A stretch of DNA of 64,000 nucleotides from Vibrio maritimus (lineage in GTDB: Bacteria; Pseudomonadota; Gammaproteobacteria; Enterobacterales; Vibrionaceae): positions 247,173-311,172 of the forward strand of contig BBMT01000007.1 of assembly GCA_000755425.1 (NCBI GenBank). The letters run 5' to 3'. A program made the position numbers and the translations under genes. Under the pieces are notes generated by a model. It was not told where the DNA came from. It saw only the letters and a list, made by a program, of their open reading frames with translations, and ran no database searches. Shown here piece after piece: positions 1-9,300 of the stretch (position 1 is its first letter; every line of letters begins with the position of its first letter).

Positions 1-642
1 CTAGCAATCCTAGCGCTAGAGTCACATCGTCATCAATGTAGCGTTATCGGTGAAGATTTAGGTACTGTGCCTGATGAAATCGTAGAGATCCTTCGTGACG
101 CAGGCGTACACTCGTACAAGGTGTTCTTCTTCGAAACAGCAGAAGACGGCGGCTTTATTTCTCCAGAGCACTACGCAGATCAATCTATGTCTGCACTGTG
201 TACGCACGATATGCCAACGCTACGTGGCTTCTGGCACTGTGATGATCTGAAGATGGGTCGCGAAATTGGTCTATATCCAAACGAAGAGCAGCTAGCAGGT
301 CTATTTGATGACCGTCTAGAGTGCAAGCAAGGCATTCTAGATAGCGTGGCATGGCACGGTTACCTGCCTGAAGGTGTGGGTCGTGATGCAAGTCTTGTCC
401 CTATGGATGCGCATTTAAGCGAAGCACTACAGCTTCACGTAGCAGCGGGTTCTTCTGCACTACTTAGTGTTCAGCTAGAAGACTGGCTAGAAATGGACAA
501 GCCAGTAAACATTCCTGGTACGGTTAATGAGTACCCGAACTGGCGTCGTAAGCTGTCGATGAACCTAGAAGAAATCTTCGCTCAAGAAGGGGTAAATCGC
601 ATCGCTAAACGCCTAACGGAAGTACGCGCGAAAGCCAGTTAA
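1..642 (+). CDS. malQ: 4-alpha-glucanotransferase (amylomaltase), C-terminal part
   Basis: The reading frame is open from base 1, so only the last 213 codons are in the window; the true start lies upstream. The motif GEDLGTVPDE near the 5' edge is characteristic of GH77 amylomaltases, as is the later THDMPTLRGFW stretch. The enzyme transfers maltodextrin chains between glucans in the cytoplasm during maltose use. It is followed by a strong terminator and then glgB, as in the malP-malQ-glgB locus of other vibrios, so malP is probably just upstream. No break is visible in the part seen. Confidence 0.95.
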   Translation, partial: LAILALESHRHQCSVIGEDLGTVPDEIVEILRDAGVHSYKVFFFETAEDGGFISPEHYADQSMSALCTHDMPTLRGFWHCDDLKMGREIGLYPNEEQLAGLFDDRLECKQGILDSVAWHGYLPEGVGRDASLVPMDAHLSEALQLHVAAGSSALLSVQLEDWLEMDKPVNIPGTVNEYPNWRRKLSMNLEEIFAQEGVNRIAKRLTEVRAKAS

Positions 643-666
643 TTTTAGATTATTGAATCGCTAACA

Positions 667-722
667 AAGCACGACTCTCTTGGAATTTTGTTCTGTCATT
701 TCCAAGGAGTCGTGCTTTTCTT
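667..722 (+). terminator. Intrinsic terminator after malQ
   Basis: A long stem pairs AAGCACGACTC and the following bases with GGAGTCGTGCTT across a short loop and runs into TTTTC. It lies 25 bases after the malQ stop. Confidence 0.85.
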
Positions 723-769
723 CGTTTTGGCGTCTGGCTTATATCATTCTCAAATTTATATTGTAAATT

Positions 770-885
770 GTCGGTGAAATAGGCCAATTGCAATGCAAAA
801 TTGGGCGCTTGTCACTTCCCGTACAAGATGTTTCCAGTACAATGAAATCTTGCAGATAGCCCGCGTATCGCGGGCTTTTTATTTT
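770..885 (+). ncRNA. Candidate small RNA or leader between malQ and glgB
   Basis: This gene-free stretch has two consecutive hairpins: CAAGATGTTTC near 822 pairs with GAAATCTTG near 844, and the second is the perfect GC-rich terminator stem at 858-876 followed by T5ATTTT. That layout fits a short independent transcript or a glgB leader attenuator. I cannot match it to a named vibrio RNA, and the 5' end is a guess. Confidence 0.3.
858..885 (+). terminator. Intrinsic terminator upstream of glgB
   Basis: Perfect 8-bp stem AGCCCGCG / CGCGGGCT with a three-base loop followed by TTTTTATTTT. It cannot serve malQ, which has its own terminator, so it ends another short transcript or attenuates glgB. 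Confidence 0.75.
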
Positions 886-965
886 GTGCCTCCGACGTCT
901 TTGCCATTGGCTGAGACTCAACAATAAAAAGGGGTGGCACAGTGTTAGGTCGAGGGAGATGAACG

Positions 966-3149
966 TTGAACAAAAAAGGGCTTAAAAGACAACAACAGGC
1001 GTACGATCGACTCTCGAGTGCATCGTTTGCTGACCCATTCTCATTTCTAGGTCCATACCTACAAGATGAGACTCATGCGCTAAGGGTTTGGATGCCCGGC
1101 GCGGACGCCGTAACGGTTGTTTTGAAAGATGGCACCGGAATGCCAATGGTGCGAGACAAAGCATCTGGATTTATCCTTGAATCGGATCTCGATTTACGAT
1201 TTACCCACTATCAGTTGGCGATTGATTGGAATGGTACTGAGCAACTGCTCGATGACCCATACCAATACCACGGCTTGTATGCAGAATATGAAGAATTGCA
1301 TACACCAAAAGAGATGTATCACCACATGGGTGCGCAATTTATTACTCAAGAGCGTGATGGAAAAAACATCGAAGGTACGCGTTTCTTGGTGTACGCACCT
1401 CACGCATCAGCGGTCAGCCTAGTAGGTAACTTCAATGCTTGGGATGGTCGTCGTAACCCAATGCAGCGACTTGACTACGGTATTTGGGGACTGTTTGTTC
1501 CAAATCTGCCAGAAGGCACTCAGTATAAATTTGAGCTCAAAGGGCCGGATGGTGAAGGTCTGCCGCACAAAGCGGATCCATGGGGTTTTTACTCTGAGCA
1601 GTACCCATCGTTTTCTTCCGTTACTTATAACCACGATCGCTATGACTGGCAAGACAGCGCTTGGCAGCAGCGTCCGGTAACAGAAAAACGCAAAGAAGCA
1701 CTGTCATTCTACGAGCTGCATGCAGGCTCTTGGAAACGCAATGACAATGGTGACTTCCTAAATTATCGCGAACTTGCTGATGAACTGATCCCTTACTTGA
1801 CCGATATGGGCTACACCCATGTTGAATTGATGCCAGTTTCTGAGCACCCGTTCTACGGTTCATGGGGCTATCAGCCAGTAGGTTTGTTTGCACCGACCAG
1901 CCGTTTTGGCTCACCAGATGACTTTAAGTACTTTGTCGACCAATGTCACCAAGCTGGCCTTGGCGTAGTACTTGACTGGGTTCCAGCGCACTTCCCATCG
2001 GATGATCACGGCTTAGCGAACTTTGATGGTACACCGCTGTTCCACGATCCGGATCCACGTCGCGGTTGGCACCAAGATTGGAACTCGTACATTTACGATC
2101 TTGGTCGCGAGCACGTTCGTCGTTTCTTGGTATCTAATGCCCTTTACTGGTTTGAGCAATTCCATATCGACGGCATCCGCGTCGATGCAGTGGCTTCTAT
2201 GCTGTATCTTGATTACTCACGTAGTCATGACCAGTGGATCCCAAATGTCGATGGCGGCCGTGAAAACTACGATGCGATTGCGACTTTGAAATGGATGAAC
2301 GAAGAAGTGTACAAGCACTTCCCGAATGCCATGACGATCGCTGAAGAATCGACAGCTTTCCCTGGCGTATCTGCACCAACCTTTGCTGGTGGTCTAGGCT
2401 TTGGGTTTAAGTGGAATATGGGTTGGATGCATGACAGCTTGTCGTACATTCAAGAAGATCCGGTTCACCGCAAATACCATCACGATACCATCACATTCCC
2501 GCTTGTTTATGCGCATAGTGAAAACTACGTTCTGTCGTTATCACACGATGAAGTGGTGTACGGCAAACGTTCTATCCATAACAAGATGCCGGGCGATGAG
2601 TGGCAACAAACAGCGAACCTTCGTGCTTACTTAGGTTACATGTATGCTCAGCCAGGTAAGAAGCTAAACTTCATGGGTGCAGAGTTCGGTCAAACAGGTG
2701 AGTGGAACCACGATGACCAGCTTCAATGGTTCTTGCTTGATTTTGAGCGTCATCAGGGTGTGAAATCACTGACTAAAGACTTGAACTTACTGTATCGCAG
2801 TGAAAAAGCGCTGTTTGATCAAGACTCAGATCCGCAAGGTTTTGAGTGGCGACTACAAGATGCCGCAGAAGCGAGTATTTTAGCGCACGAGCGCATTAGC
2901 GAAGACGGCGAACGTGTGCTGGTTGTCAGCAACTTTACGCCAGTACCACACGAAGCGTTCCGATTGGGTGTTCCGCTAGCGGGTCGTTATGAGCTATTGC
3001 TAAACACCGATGACAGCCTCTATGCGGGCAGTGGTTTTGGTGTGGCTCAGGTTGCAGAAACGGAGAGTGTTGAGAGCGAAGCGCAGCCTCAGTCTCTATC
3101 ACTGCGTCTGCCGCCGCTTTCAACGGTATTCTACAAATACCAAGGCTAA
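966..3149 (+). CDS. glgB: 1,4-alpha-glucan branching enzyme
   Basis: A 727-residue protein, the usual length for GlgB. It has an N-terminal glycan-binding module (about residues 20-110), a CBM48 module (about 130-230) and a GH13 barrel. The nucleophile aspartate is in DGIRVDAV (near residue 405), the acid/base glutamate in IAEEST (near 459), and the conserved SHDEVVYGK follows near 527. It makes alpha-1,6 branches in glycogen. The TTG start at 966 is chosen because GAGGGAG lies at a good distance and the protein begins there; an ATG at 959 is in another frame and stops after eight codons. It is intact and has its own terminator at both ends. Confidence 0.95.
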   Translation: MNKKGLKRQQQAYDRLSSASFADPFSFLGPYLQDETHALRVWMPGADAVTVVLKDGTGMPMVRDKASGFILESDLDLRFTHYQLAIDWNGTEQLLDDPYQYHGLYAEYEELHTPKEMYHHMGAQFITQERDGKNIEGTRFLVYAPHASAVSLVGNFNAWDGRRNPMQRLDYGIWGLFVPNLPEGTQYKFELKGPDGEGLPHKADPWGFYSEQYPSFSSVTYNHDRYDWQDSAWQQRPVTEKRKEALSFYELHAGSWKRNDNGDFLNYRELADELIPYLTDMGYTHVELMPVSEHPFYGSWGYQPVGLFAPTSRFGSPDDFKYFVDQCHQAGLGVVLDWVPAHFPSDDHGLANFDGTPLFHDPDPRRGWHQDWNSYIYDLGREHVRRFLVSNALYWFEQFHIDGIRVDAVASMLYLDYSRSHDQWIPNVDGGRENYDAIATLKWMNEEVYKHFPNAMTIAEESTAFPGVSAPTFAGGLGFGFKWNMGWMHDSLSYIQEDPVHRKYHHDTITFPLVYAHSENYVLSLSHDEVVYGKRSIHNKMPGDEWQQTANLRAYLGYMYAQPGKKLNFMGAEFGQTGEWNHDDQLQWFLLDFERHQGVKSLTKDLNLLYRSEKALFDQDSDPQGFEWRLQDAAEASILAHERISEDGERVLVVSNFTPVPHEAFRLGVPLAGRYELLLNTDDSLYAGSGFGVAQVAETESVESEAQPQSLSLRLPPLSTVFYKYQG

Positions 3150-3158
3150 ATGAGTTGA

Positions 3159-3187
3159 AGCCCCAGCACCTTGCTGGGGCTTTTGTT
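3159..3187 (+). terminator. Intrinsic terminator after glgB
   Basis: Ten-bp stem AGCCCCAGCA / TGCTGGGGCT with a three-base loop and TTTTGTTT tail, ten bases after the glgB stop. Confidence 0.9.
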
Positions 3188-3225
3188 TATCAAGCTCTTC
3201 GACAGAGGTAGATTCGTTAACGAGT

Positions 3226-3858
3226 ATGAAGACCCGAGATAAAATCATTCAAGCCAGCTTGAAGCTATTTAATGAGAAAGGCGAGCGCGCCATCACCACC
3301 AACCATATTGCCGCCCACCTAGGGATGAGTCCTGGCAATCTCTATTACTACTTTCGCAATAAAGAAGACATCATAAAGTCGATATTTTCCGACTACATCG
3401 CCTACGTCCGTGAGTCCTTTGTTCCGGTATCCAGTGACACACCGGCGGAGGTATACCTGCAGCGCTATTGTGAAGAAGTCTTTGGCAGTATCTGGCGCTT
3501 TCGTTTCTTCCACGCCAGCATGCCGGAAATCGTGATGCGCGATAAAGCCCTACATCAAGCCTACTTGCAAGCGCATGATGTATTGGTCGCCAGAGCTCAC
3601 GAGTCGGTACTTAATCTGCGCCGCGACGGATTTATTGTCATCGACGACGATCAAATTGATGAGCTAATTGAACTGATGCGCGTAGTCGGCGGCTTTTGGG
3701 TGAGCTATTTAATGGCAAACTCAGTGAGCACGTCGATAACCAAAGCCGATGTGAATCGAGGCGTTGTTAAATTTATCGTTTTATTGTGGCCTTACAGTAC
3801 CGACAAAGGGAAAGAGGTTCTGACCAAGTTGAAATTGAAATATAAGACGGTGGGTTAG
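3226..3858 (+). CDS. TetR/AcrR family transcriptional regulator
   Basis: A 210-residue protein whose first 60 residues form a TetR DNA-binding domain: ITTNHIAAHLGMSPGNLYYYF is the recognition helix region, followed by KEDIIKSIF. The rest is an all-helical ligand-binding domain with no family I recognise. It stands alone between the glgB terminator and the integrase relic, so its target is not evident; a TetR-like double palindrome occurs near 13.17 kb but nothing links the two. The ATG at 3226 starts directly at the MKTRDKIIQAS motif typical of the family. Confidence 0.85.
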   Translation: MKTRDKIIQASLKLFNEKGERAITTNHIAAHLGMSPGNLYYYFRNKEDIIKSIFSDYIAYVRESFVPVSSDTPAEVYLQRYCEEVFGSIWRFRFFHASMPEIVMRDKALHQAYLQAHDVLVARAHESVLNLRRDGFIVIDDDQIDELIELMRVVGGFWVSYLMANSVSTSITKADVNRGVVKFIVLLWPYSTDKGKEVLTKLKLKYKTVG

Positions 3859-3925
3859 TTGGACTCGGTCACGGTTAAGCCGAATAGATAAACACTTGGT
3901 TCTAAAATCCGCAGTTACCTAATTT

Positions 3926-3957
3926 TCTGTCATTCCGCACTCGATGCGGAATCTATT
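3926..3957. repeat. Short palindromic element
   Basis: ATTCCGCA, a five-base loop and TGCGGAAT form a perfect 8-bp inverted repeat preceded by GTC and followed by CTATT. It resembles dispersed extragenic palindromes common in vibrios. It lies about 70 bases after the TetR stop, lacks a T tail and has one copy in the window. Confidence 0.4.
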
Positions 3958-4094
3958 CAACGCGCGCACCGAAATCAAAAAGATAGTTTGCCTGTGATTT
4001 TTAGCCTCTGCGGGGGCTATAGCTTACTTTTGGACAAAAATGAGTCAGAGCAAAAGCTCTAATATGCCAATGTTTGATAATTAAACCTTACCAA

Positions 4095-4668
4095 TCAGCT
4101 CTCAATTTCTTCAGATAAACGTAGGGCATCTTCCAACTCAACACCCAAATATTTAATGGTGTTTTCGATCTTGGTGTGCCCGAGTAAAAGCTGAATTGCT
4201 CGAATATTTTTAGTTTTCTGGTATATCAAGGTAGCCTTGGTTCGGCGCAATGAATGAGTGCCATAGAGAGCAGGGTTGTGGCCTAAAGCAAGTGCCCAAC
4301 TCTGAATTATTCGGTGGTAATATGAATAGCTTAGAGATTGATGGAGCTTCCGTGGGCTTGGAAAAAGGTAGTCTTTAGGTTGAAGTTCTTGGTCTTTAAT
4401 CCAATGACTCAGCGTTTGCTGTGTTCTCTGAGTGATTTCAAACTGAACGTCATTGCCAGTCTTTTTCTGAACATATTGAACACGGTTGAATACTAAGAAG
4501 TTAGATGAAACATCTGACACCCTTAATGATAAGAGGTCATTCGAACGTAGCTTGCTATCGATTGCATGGTTAAGAAGAGATAGTTCCATCAGATTATTAC
4601 TGAGCTCTAATCCGCCAAATTTCCTCCAATCTAAATGGCTTTTTTACACCCGTTTTCTTGCACTCCAT
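4095..4668 (-). pseudogene. Tyrosine recombinase/integrase, frameshifted
   Basis: The gene encodes a short (about 190 residue) tyrosine recombinase of the kind found beside islands. The intact C-terminal part from 4589 carries the first catalytic Arg region (AIDSKLRSNDLLSLRVSDV), the HSLRRTKA box, GHTKIENTIKYLGV with the second His and the tyrosine nucleophile. The 5' end starts at ATG 4668 after a good GAGGGAG site and reads MECKKTGVKKPF, then FRLEEIWRIRAQ, then stops. The downstream frame resumes at LELSNNLMELS. The frames differ by one base near 4605-4615. Family members read continuously through here. No att sites were found. Confidence 0.7.
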
Positions 4669-4721
4669 ATGCTCCCTCATTGTACTGTTGCTAACATACG
4701 TCTAAATTGGAAGTTTTGTAA

Positions 4722-4749
4722 AGAAAGAGCGAACTTACTTGTTCGCTCT
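4722..4749 (-). terminator. Terminator of the AhpD-like gene
   Basis: AGAGCGAAC and GTTCGCTCT form a perfect 9-bp stem with a six-base loop; on the minus strand it is followed by TTTCTTT, 20 bases after the stop of the gene at 4770. Confidence 0.75.
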
Positions 4750-4769
4750 ATGACATCTAGCTCGTGTGA

Positions 4770-5321
4770 CTATTTTTTAGACCAAGCAAACTTTTCAAAT
4801 ACTTTGTCTACAGGTGTGTGAGCAACGTGGTTTACGTAGTTGCTGATCACCTTTTGCGATAGGCCAAGAATCACTTCAAGTACCTGCTGCTGACCGTAAC
4901 CCGCTGAGAAGAATGCTGTTAGGTCTGCCTCTGATACATTGCCACGCTCACGCACTACCGCTAGAGTGAAGTCTTTAAGTGCTTGCAACTTTTCAGTTGG
5001 CATTGCTTCATCATTACGCAGTGCTTCAGTCAGTGCAGGGTCAACCTTCATCGAGTGTGCGATACCAGTGTGTGCAGGAACGCAGTAGTGACACTCGTGC
5101 TCAACGTTAATGGTTTGCCATACTACCGTTAGTTCTTCCGCATCAAATGACGTGTTAGTAAATTGCTGATGCAGTTGCGTGTATGCTGTTAGAATTTGAG
5201 GAGATTCTGCCATTACCGCGTAAAGACCCGGAACCATACCCATTTGCTTTTGTGCGCCCTCAAGGATTGCTTTGCTTTTCTCCGGTGCTGACTCAACAGT
5301 GTGTAGTTTAAATTCGCTCAT
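4770..5321 (-). CDS. Carboxymuconolactone decarboxylase/AhpD-like family protein
   Basis: A 183-residue protein of the AhpD-like alkylhydroperoxidase fold. The redox CxxC motif sits in the context HECHYCVPAH, near residue 77, with the downstream histidine conserved. Such proteins use the cysteine pair and a nearby Glu/His to reduce peroxides or act as thiol-disulfide enzymes; the actual substrate is unknown. It is transcribed with the DUF2798 gene 36 bases upstream, divergently from a LysR regulator that probably controls both. Intact, with its own terminator. Confidence 0.85.
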   Translation of the reverse strand: MSEFKLHTVESAPEKSKAILEGAQKQMGMVPGLYAVMAESPQILTAYTQLHQQFTNTSFDAEELTVVWQTINVEHECHYCVPAHTGIAHSMKVDPALTEALRNDEAMPTEKLQALKDFTLAVVRERGNVSEADLTAFFSAGYGQQQVLEVILGLSQKVISNYVNHVAHTPVDKVFEKFAWSKK

Positions 5322-5357
5322 TTTCTCTTTCCCATTCTCTGACTTATTAACGCTTAC

Positions 5358-5600
5358 TTATTTTACTTCAGGCTCTAGCAGCACTTTGGTTACGAACAGG
5401 CGAACCGTTGGTGCAACAAGGGCTAAAACTAACAGTGCAGATGGCACCATTTGTGAAACTGCATTTAACCACGCATCAAAGAACACACCATTTTCAGGGA
5501 GTGTCTTAGCAACCATGATAGCTGGCATACTAAGAAGCATAGTAGGCAGAACCATAGAAACCATTAGTGGATATTGGAATTTACGTGGAAGTTTTTTCAT
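5358..5600 (-). CDS. DUF2798 family membrane protein
   Basis: An 80-residue protein with two predicted membrane helices (about residues 10-30 and 50-72) and the conserved KLPRKFQ start and VAPTVRLFV end of the DUF2798 family. Function unknown. It is the first gene of a two-gene unit with the AhpD-like protein and faces away from the LysR gene, sharing a 147-base promoter region. Confidence 0.8.
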   Translation of the reverse strand: MKKLPRKFQYPLMVSMVLPTMLLSMPAIMVAKTLPENGVFFDAWLNAVSQMVPSALLVLALVAPTVRLFVTKVLLEPEVK

Positions 5601-5747
5601 GATTAACTCTCTATACTTAACCGAGTTTGGCTAGCTGATGGGGTTATATTAGCCCTGAACTTCTCAATCAAAAATAGACAACATTGAACTTGAATCTTTC
5701 ATATTTGAATGATTAACTCAGAGTACAACGCTCAAGAGTGATCAAAT

Positions 5748-6667
5748 ATGAAAGCAAAGGACATCTCTAACCTCTACCTGTTTTGCCAATCTGTCGAGTG
5801 CGGTGGTTTTGCAGCCGCGAGTCTTAAAACCCACGTTTCAGCACCAACACTATCAAGGCAGTGGCAAGCCTTGAAGATAAGCTGGGTGAAAAACTGGTAC
5901 ACCGTAATGCAAAGCAGTTCCAACTCACCACAGCAGGTGACGAATACTACCAACGCTTTGCTGCTCTCTTTATGCAGCTAAATGATGAGTGGACGCAGCT
6001 TTCCAATAGCCAGCCAGTATTAACGGGCGAAATCCGAGTCTCTTGCCCAGAGCCATTTGCGGATAACTTTTTGCAAAAAATGGCGATTGAGTTTATGCAG
6101 AATCACCCAGAAGTCTCCGTCACGATTCAATTTAGTGCAGGCACAGAGCGTTTCTTTGATGAGCAGATAGATCTTGCGATTGTGACCATTCCACCTCATG
6201 CCAGTCACTTAATACAGCGCCAATTGTTTGAGTCACCATTAATGCTTGCAGCATCCCCAAACTATATCGAAAAGCATGGCCAGCCTGAGCGGGCAGAAGA
6301 GTTGATTGATCATCAGCTACTATCTGGGAATAACTTGCCATACTGGGAACTAAAAGAAGATGGCAAAGCGATCCGTATCCCCTATCAACCACGATATTCC
6401 GTTAGCAGTTTACGCTTGAATATTGATGCAACATTAGCAGGTGCGGGGATCTGTATGATGCCGAGAGCCGCCTTTGAAAATCCTGCCGAAAGAAAAAAGT
6501 TAGTCGAGGTATTGCCAGACGTTGAATGCCCTATAGGTAAAGCATTCTTGGTGTGGGCAGACAGAAAACTGATAGCGACCAGAGTGGTAGCTTTTAGAGA
6601 TATGATTTTTGAACGCTTTGGTCAATCGGCAGAGTTTTTAGCTTCGATAAACTCAGAACGAGATTAA
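5748..6667 (+). CDS. LysR family transcriptional regulator (frameshifted as given)
   Basis: The N-terminal helix-turn-helix starts at ATG 5748 (MKAKDISNLYLFCQSVECGG) and continues to TLSR, then the frame breaks near 5858. The other frame resumes at AVASLEDKLGEKLVHR and runs through a substrate-binding domain to 6667. Restoring one G in the AAGGC context gives the canonical LSRAVASLE and a 306-residue LysR protein. It is divergent from DUF2798 and the AhpD-like gene and convergent with the DoxX-like gene, so it probably regulates one or both. The effector is unknown. I suspect a sequence error. Confidence 0.8.
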
Positions 6668-6681
6668 TCGTCACCAGAAAG

Positions 6682-6715
6682 AAAAAACGCCAGACTAGAC
6701 GAACTAATCTGGCGC
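6682..6715 (-). terminator. Terminator of the DoxX-like gene
   Basis: CGCCAGA / TCTGGCG stem with, on the minus strand, a six-T tail. It lies 16 bases past the stop at 6731 and also sits just after the LysR stop. Confidence 0.8.
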
Positions 6716-6730
6716 TTGTATTGTTAGTGA

Positions 6731-7246
6731 TTACTTTTTACGAAAATATAGGAATGTATTCAACCACGCTAAACCAAGAATAATCAGTGTCATTACAGGC
6801 GGTTTAGACTGAAGTGGCAATACCTCCGCTGGCACACTTGGCAGCAGGTGAACATACACAGCCACAATCATAATTGCTGTCGTTAATAGCGTTGATAACT
6901 GCATCGCTTTATCTTTAATCGGCGCAGGTAGAACTTTATTACCAATCATCACTACAAGCAGCAGTAGACCTGCAAAAATCTCACCTAATTGCCCCGCCCA
7001 GCGAGACACAGTTGGGAAAGGCAGTTCGCTCAGTGCAATTTGTTTTGCATACATCGTCGTGAACGGGTCAAAGAATTTTACTGTTCCCGCCATCACCATA
7101 AAGGCACCAAGAAGACCCGTTAGTATCTTTTGAATTTTTGTGCCTACGCTGTCAGTTTTGTCATAACTACGAACCAAAAAAACACCCGTAACGAGTAGCA
7201 TCGTGCCTATAAGAGATAACTCAAGAATTAGTTGTGATGTGCTCAT
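6731..7246 (-). CDS. DoxX-like integral membrane protein
   Basis: A 171-residue protein with four to five hydrophobic spans. The pattern GTVKFFDPF near residue 58 followed by GQLGEIFAGLLLL resembles DoxX/DoxD-type membrane proteins, which are linked to redox or thiol metabolism in other bacteria. Assignment rests on topology and this loose motif. It converges on the LysR gene; its close position to an AhpD-like redox protein and LysR suggests a shared oxidative-stress or electrophile response. Confidence 0.6.
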   Translation of the reverse strand: MSTSQLILELSLIGTMLLVTGVFLVRSYDKTDSVGTKIQKILTGLLGAFMVMAGTVKFFDPFTTMYAKQIALSELPFPTVSRWAGQLGEIFAGLLLLVVMIGNKVLPAPIKDKAMQLSTLLTTAIMIVAVYVHLLPSVPAEVLPLQSKPPVMTLIILGLAWLNTFLYFRKK

Positions 7247-7462
7247 TTCAAACCTTCATTATGTATTAGCAAGTTGATGGCACTATCCTACGAAACATTC
7301 TAAAGTTCAAAAATAGACAAGTTTGATTTTCATCCATGCAAAAATGAAAGATTGGATTATATAGATTTACTTCCTAGAACGTTTTGGGGCAAATTCGTGT
7401 TTCTAATGGCGTCAGTCGTAACCCTGCTCACATGACCAAAAGTATGGATAAACTCTATATAC

Positions 7463-7654
7463 GTGGCCAGGTTTAGTAAATCACTACAAGATGTCTGGAA
7501 CAGCTTGACTAGGATAGAGGCTCCTAACCGGCTTAAGGTTTTAGCTTGGGTTTATCATAGTTGGGCCATGGGAGCGGTGTGTTTCTTAATTCTAAAAACC
7601 GACCAGACTTCAGCGTGGCTTGATAGGTATCGACTGAAGAAAGACGAAGAGTAG
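7463..7654 (+). CDS. Possible small protein, unknown
   Basis: A 63-codon frame starting at GTG 7463 with one hydrophobic stretch in the middle (VYHSWAMGAVCFLIL) and a charged C-terminus ending RYRLKKDEE. It is followed 40 bases later by a good hairpin terminator, which argues for transcription. There is no clear ribosome binding site and I recognise no family. Confidence 0.35.
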   Translation: MARFSKSLQDVWNSLTRIEAPNRLKVLAWVYHSWAMGAVCFLILKTDQTSAWLDRYRLKKDEE

Positions 7655-7693
7655 ACGTGATTGTGAAGCTCTAATATCGGTCTCTAACATGAT

Positions 7694-7731
7694 AAAAGCG
7701 AGTAGCCAAATGAAATGGCTCTCGCTTTTTG
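7694..7731. terminator. Bidirectional terminator
   Basis: AAAAGCGAG ... CTCGCTTTTT with an additional AGCCA/TGGCT inner stem. It has T tails on both strands and lies between the small + frame at 7463 and the minus-strand DUF1456 gene. Confidence 0.75.
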
Positions 7732-7763
7732 AATCCATTACCGCGTTCGATTTGAAATAAAAA

Positions 7764-8243
7764 TTACCCAGTAAACTCTTCAGAATCGGGACGATTGGTA
7801 AATTGCACACCATTTAAGAAATCGCACAGCAGTTGGTCTTCACACTGTTTGTAGTTTTTATTGTTTGGCTTGCGGAAATACGCACCAATTTCGTATTTAC
7901 TTAAACTAATACCAACCACTTCCAATACGTCCAACACATCTTCAGCTTTCATATTTAGCGCAATACGTAACTTCATGAAAATCATGTTGTTGGTCAACGA
8001 GACTTCTGGCTTAGGTTGCTCGCCATCTTTTTTGCCTCGCTTGAGGTTAATAAAGCCATTTAAGAATACCGCTAACTCTTTATCCTTCATCTTAATGCAA
8101 GATTTGTCGCTTTCATCTTTTAACCAGTTTGCCACTTTATCGTGAGCCACAGTGACTTCGGCCTGCTCAAAAGCTTTCATTATCTGTGCGTTTTTAAGGT
8201 TTAACGCGTGTTGGATACGACGTAAAATTTCGTTGTTAGTCAC
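7764..8243 (-). CDS. DUF1456 family protein (YehS-like)
   Basis: A 159-residue protein built from two copies of the DUF1456 repeat: MTNNEILRRIQHALNLK at the N-terminus and SLTNNMIFMKLRIALNMK near residue 82. This internal duplication and length are typical of E. coli YehS. The function of the family is unknown. The gene appears monocistronic; ATG at 8243 begins the first repeat. Confidence 0.9.
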   Translation of the reverse strand: MTNNEILRRIQHALNLKNAQIMKAFEQAEVTVAHDKVANWLKDESDKSCIKMKDKELAVFLNGFINLKRGKKDGEQPKPEVSLTNNMIFMKLRIALNMKAEDVLDVLEVVGISLSKYEIGAYFRKPNNKNYKQCEDQLLCDFLNGVQFTNRPDSEEFTG

Positions 8244-8565
8244 TAGGGATTCCTAAAATGAGTTCTAAAGGTGAATAAAAATCCATCAACCTCATGCGAT
8301 CTGTGGGTGTCTTTATTCAATAGCGTAGTTGACGGTGACTCTAACAGAGAACACGTTTCTACGGTAGATTAAAAAATGGGAATAAGGCGGCCTATTTGAT
8401 CTAGTTGGTTAAGTTGGTAAGACTCTACTTTCACTAGACACTGCGCTGATTAGAAGAACTAGGTCAAACCACCTCACTGTGATTTGTGAGGTTGAACGAA
8501 ACTGGCAAGGAATAGGGCATAGGCAAGTTAGCGCTAGTCCCACTAACATGCCTGTGGACAGAGGC
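8244..8565. other. Intergenic region, no gene seen
   Basis: About 320 bases between the DUF1456 start and the end of the acetyltransferase gene. I see only an imperfect ACCTCAC ... GTGAGGT hairpin around 8470-8500 and no convincing coding frame or RNA. Confidence 0.5.
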
Positions 8566-9036
8566 TTATGCTAGTTGATCGCCGCTTACGAAAGACTTGA
8601 CCATATCGTACTGATGTAATCCTTTTCCAAACCCATCATTCACGATTGCCATTGTTTTAAATCCATAGCGGCCAAATAGTTTTTCCATTAATTGGGTCGT
8701 ACTTATTTGAATATCATACATATGACCCTCTGCCTTTATACGCTTCTCAATTTCAGAGTAAAAACTATCTGCTACTGATAGCAACATTTTGTGTCCAATC
8801 GCTTTACGCTCAAACATGACCCAAGCAATCCCATGCAAAAAATCTTTTGTGTAGTGCCCTCCACAACCAACAACTCTTCCTTCACTTTCTGCAACTAGGT
8901 AGTTTTCATCTGCATAGTTATCCAGAAAATGGAGCAAGTCAGCTTTATCACTTTCAATGAAGTATTTGGGGCAGTTGGATTGCAAAATCGCAACTAAAGC
9001 ATCCCTGTCTTTAACAGTGTATTTTCTGTACTTCAT
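8566..9036 (-). CDS. GNAT family N-acetyltransferase
   Basis: A 156-residue protein from ATG 9036 (MKYRKYTVKDRDALVAIL). It shows the GNAT pattern: N-terminal strand and helix, YLVAESEGRVVGCGG as the central strands, WVMFERKAIGHKML as the acetyl-CoA loop region, and a C-terminal LFGRYGFKTM segment. Substrate unknown. The frame stays open upstream to 9156, but the extra 40 residues look unlike any GNAT and the domain starts exactly at 9036, so I take that start. It diverges from the VOC gene. Confidence 0.8.
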   Translation of the reverse strand: MKYRKYTVKDRDALVAILQSNCPKYFIESDKADLLHFLDNYADENYLVAESEGRVVGCGGHYTKDFLHGIAWVMFERKAIGHKMLLSVADSFYSEIEKRIKAEGHMYDIQISTTQLMEKLFGRYGFKTMAIVNDGFGKGLHQYDMVKSFVSGDQLA

Positions 9037-9300
9037 AGCTTGGTACTTTCTAGTTGTTTGGTGAGAAGGAGTATAACCGTTTTGCATCAGGCTTGGTAAT
9101 GACAGGCAACATTGATCGAAACACGCAAAAACAAACCAGCTTAGCTTTGTGTGCACAAATAGCCATTGGGTCTAATTATAAGTTAAAATTATCATTAGTA
9201 TAATTATTGATAATTTTTCATTGTTAATCATCATCCCTATACTTCTCGACATCAAAACGAAGTACGAAACATTTAATCAAATCAGTTTTTGGAGAAAGTT

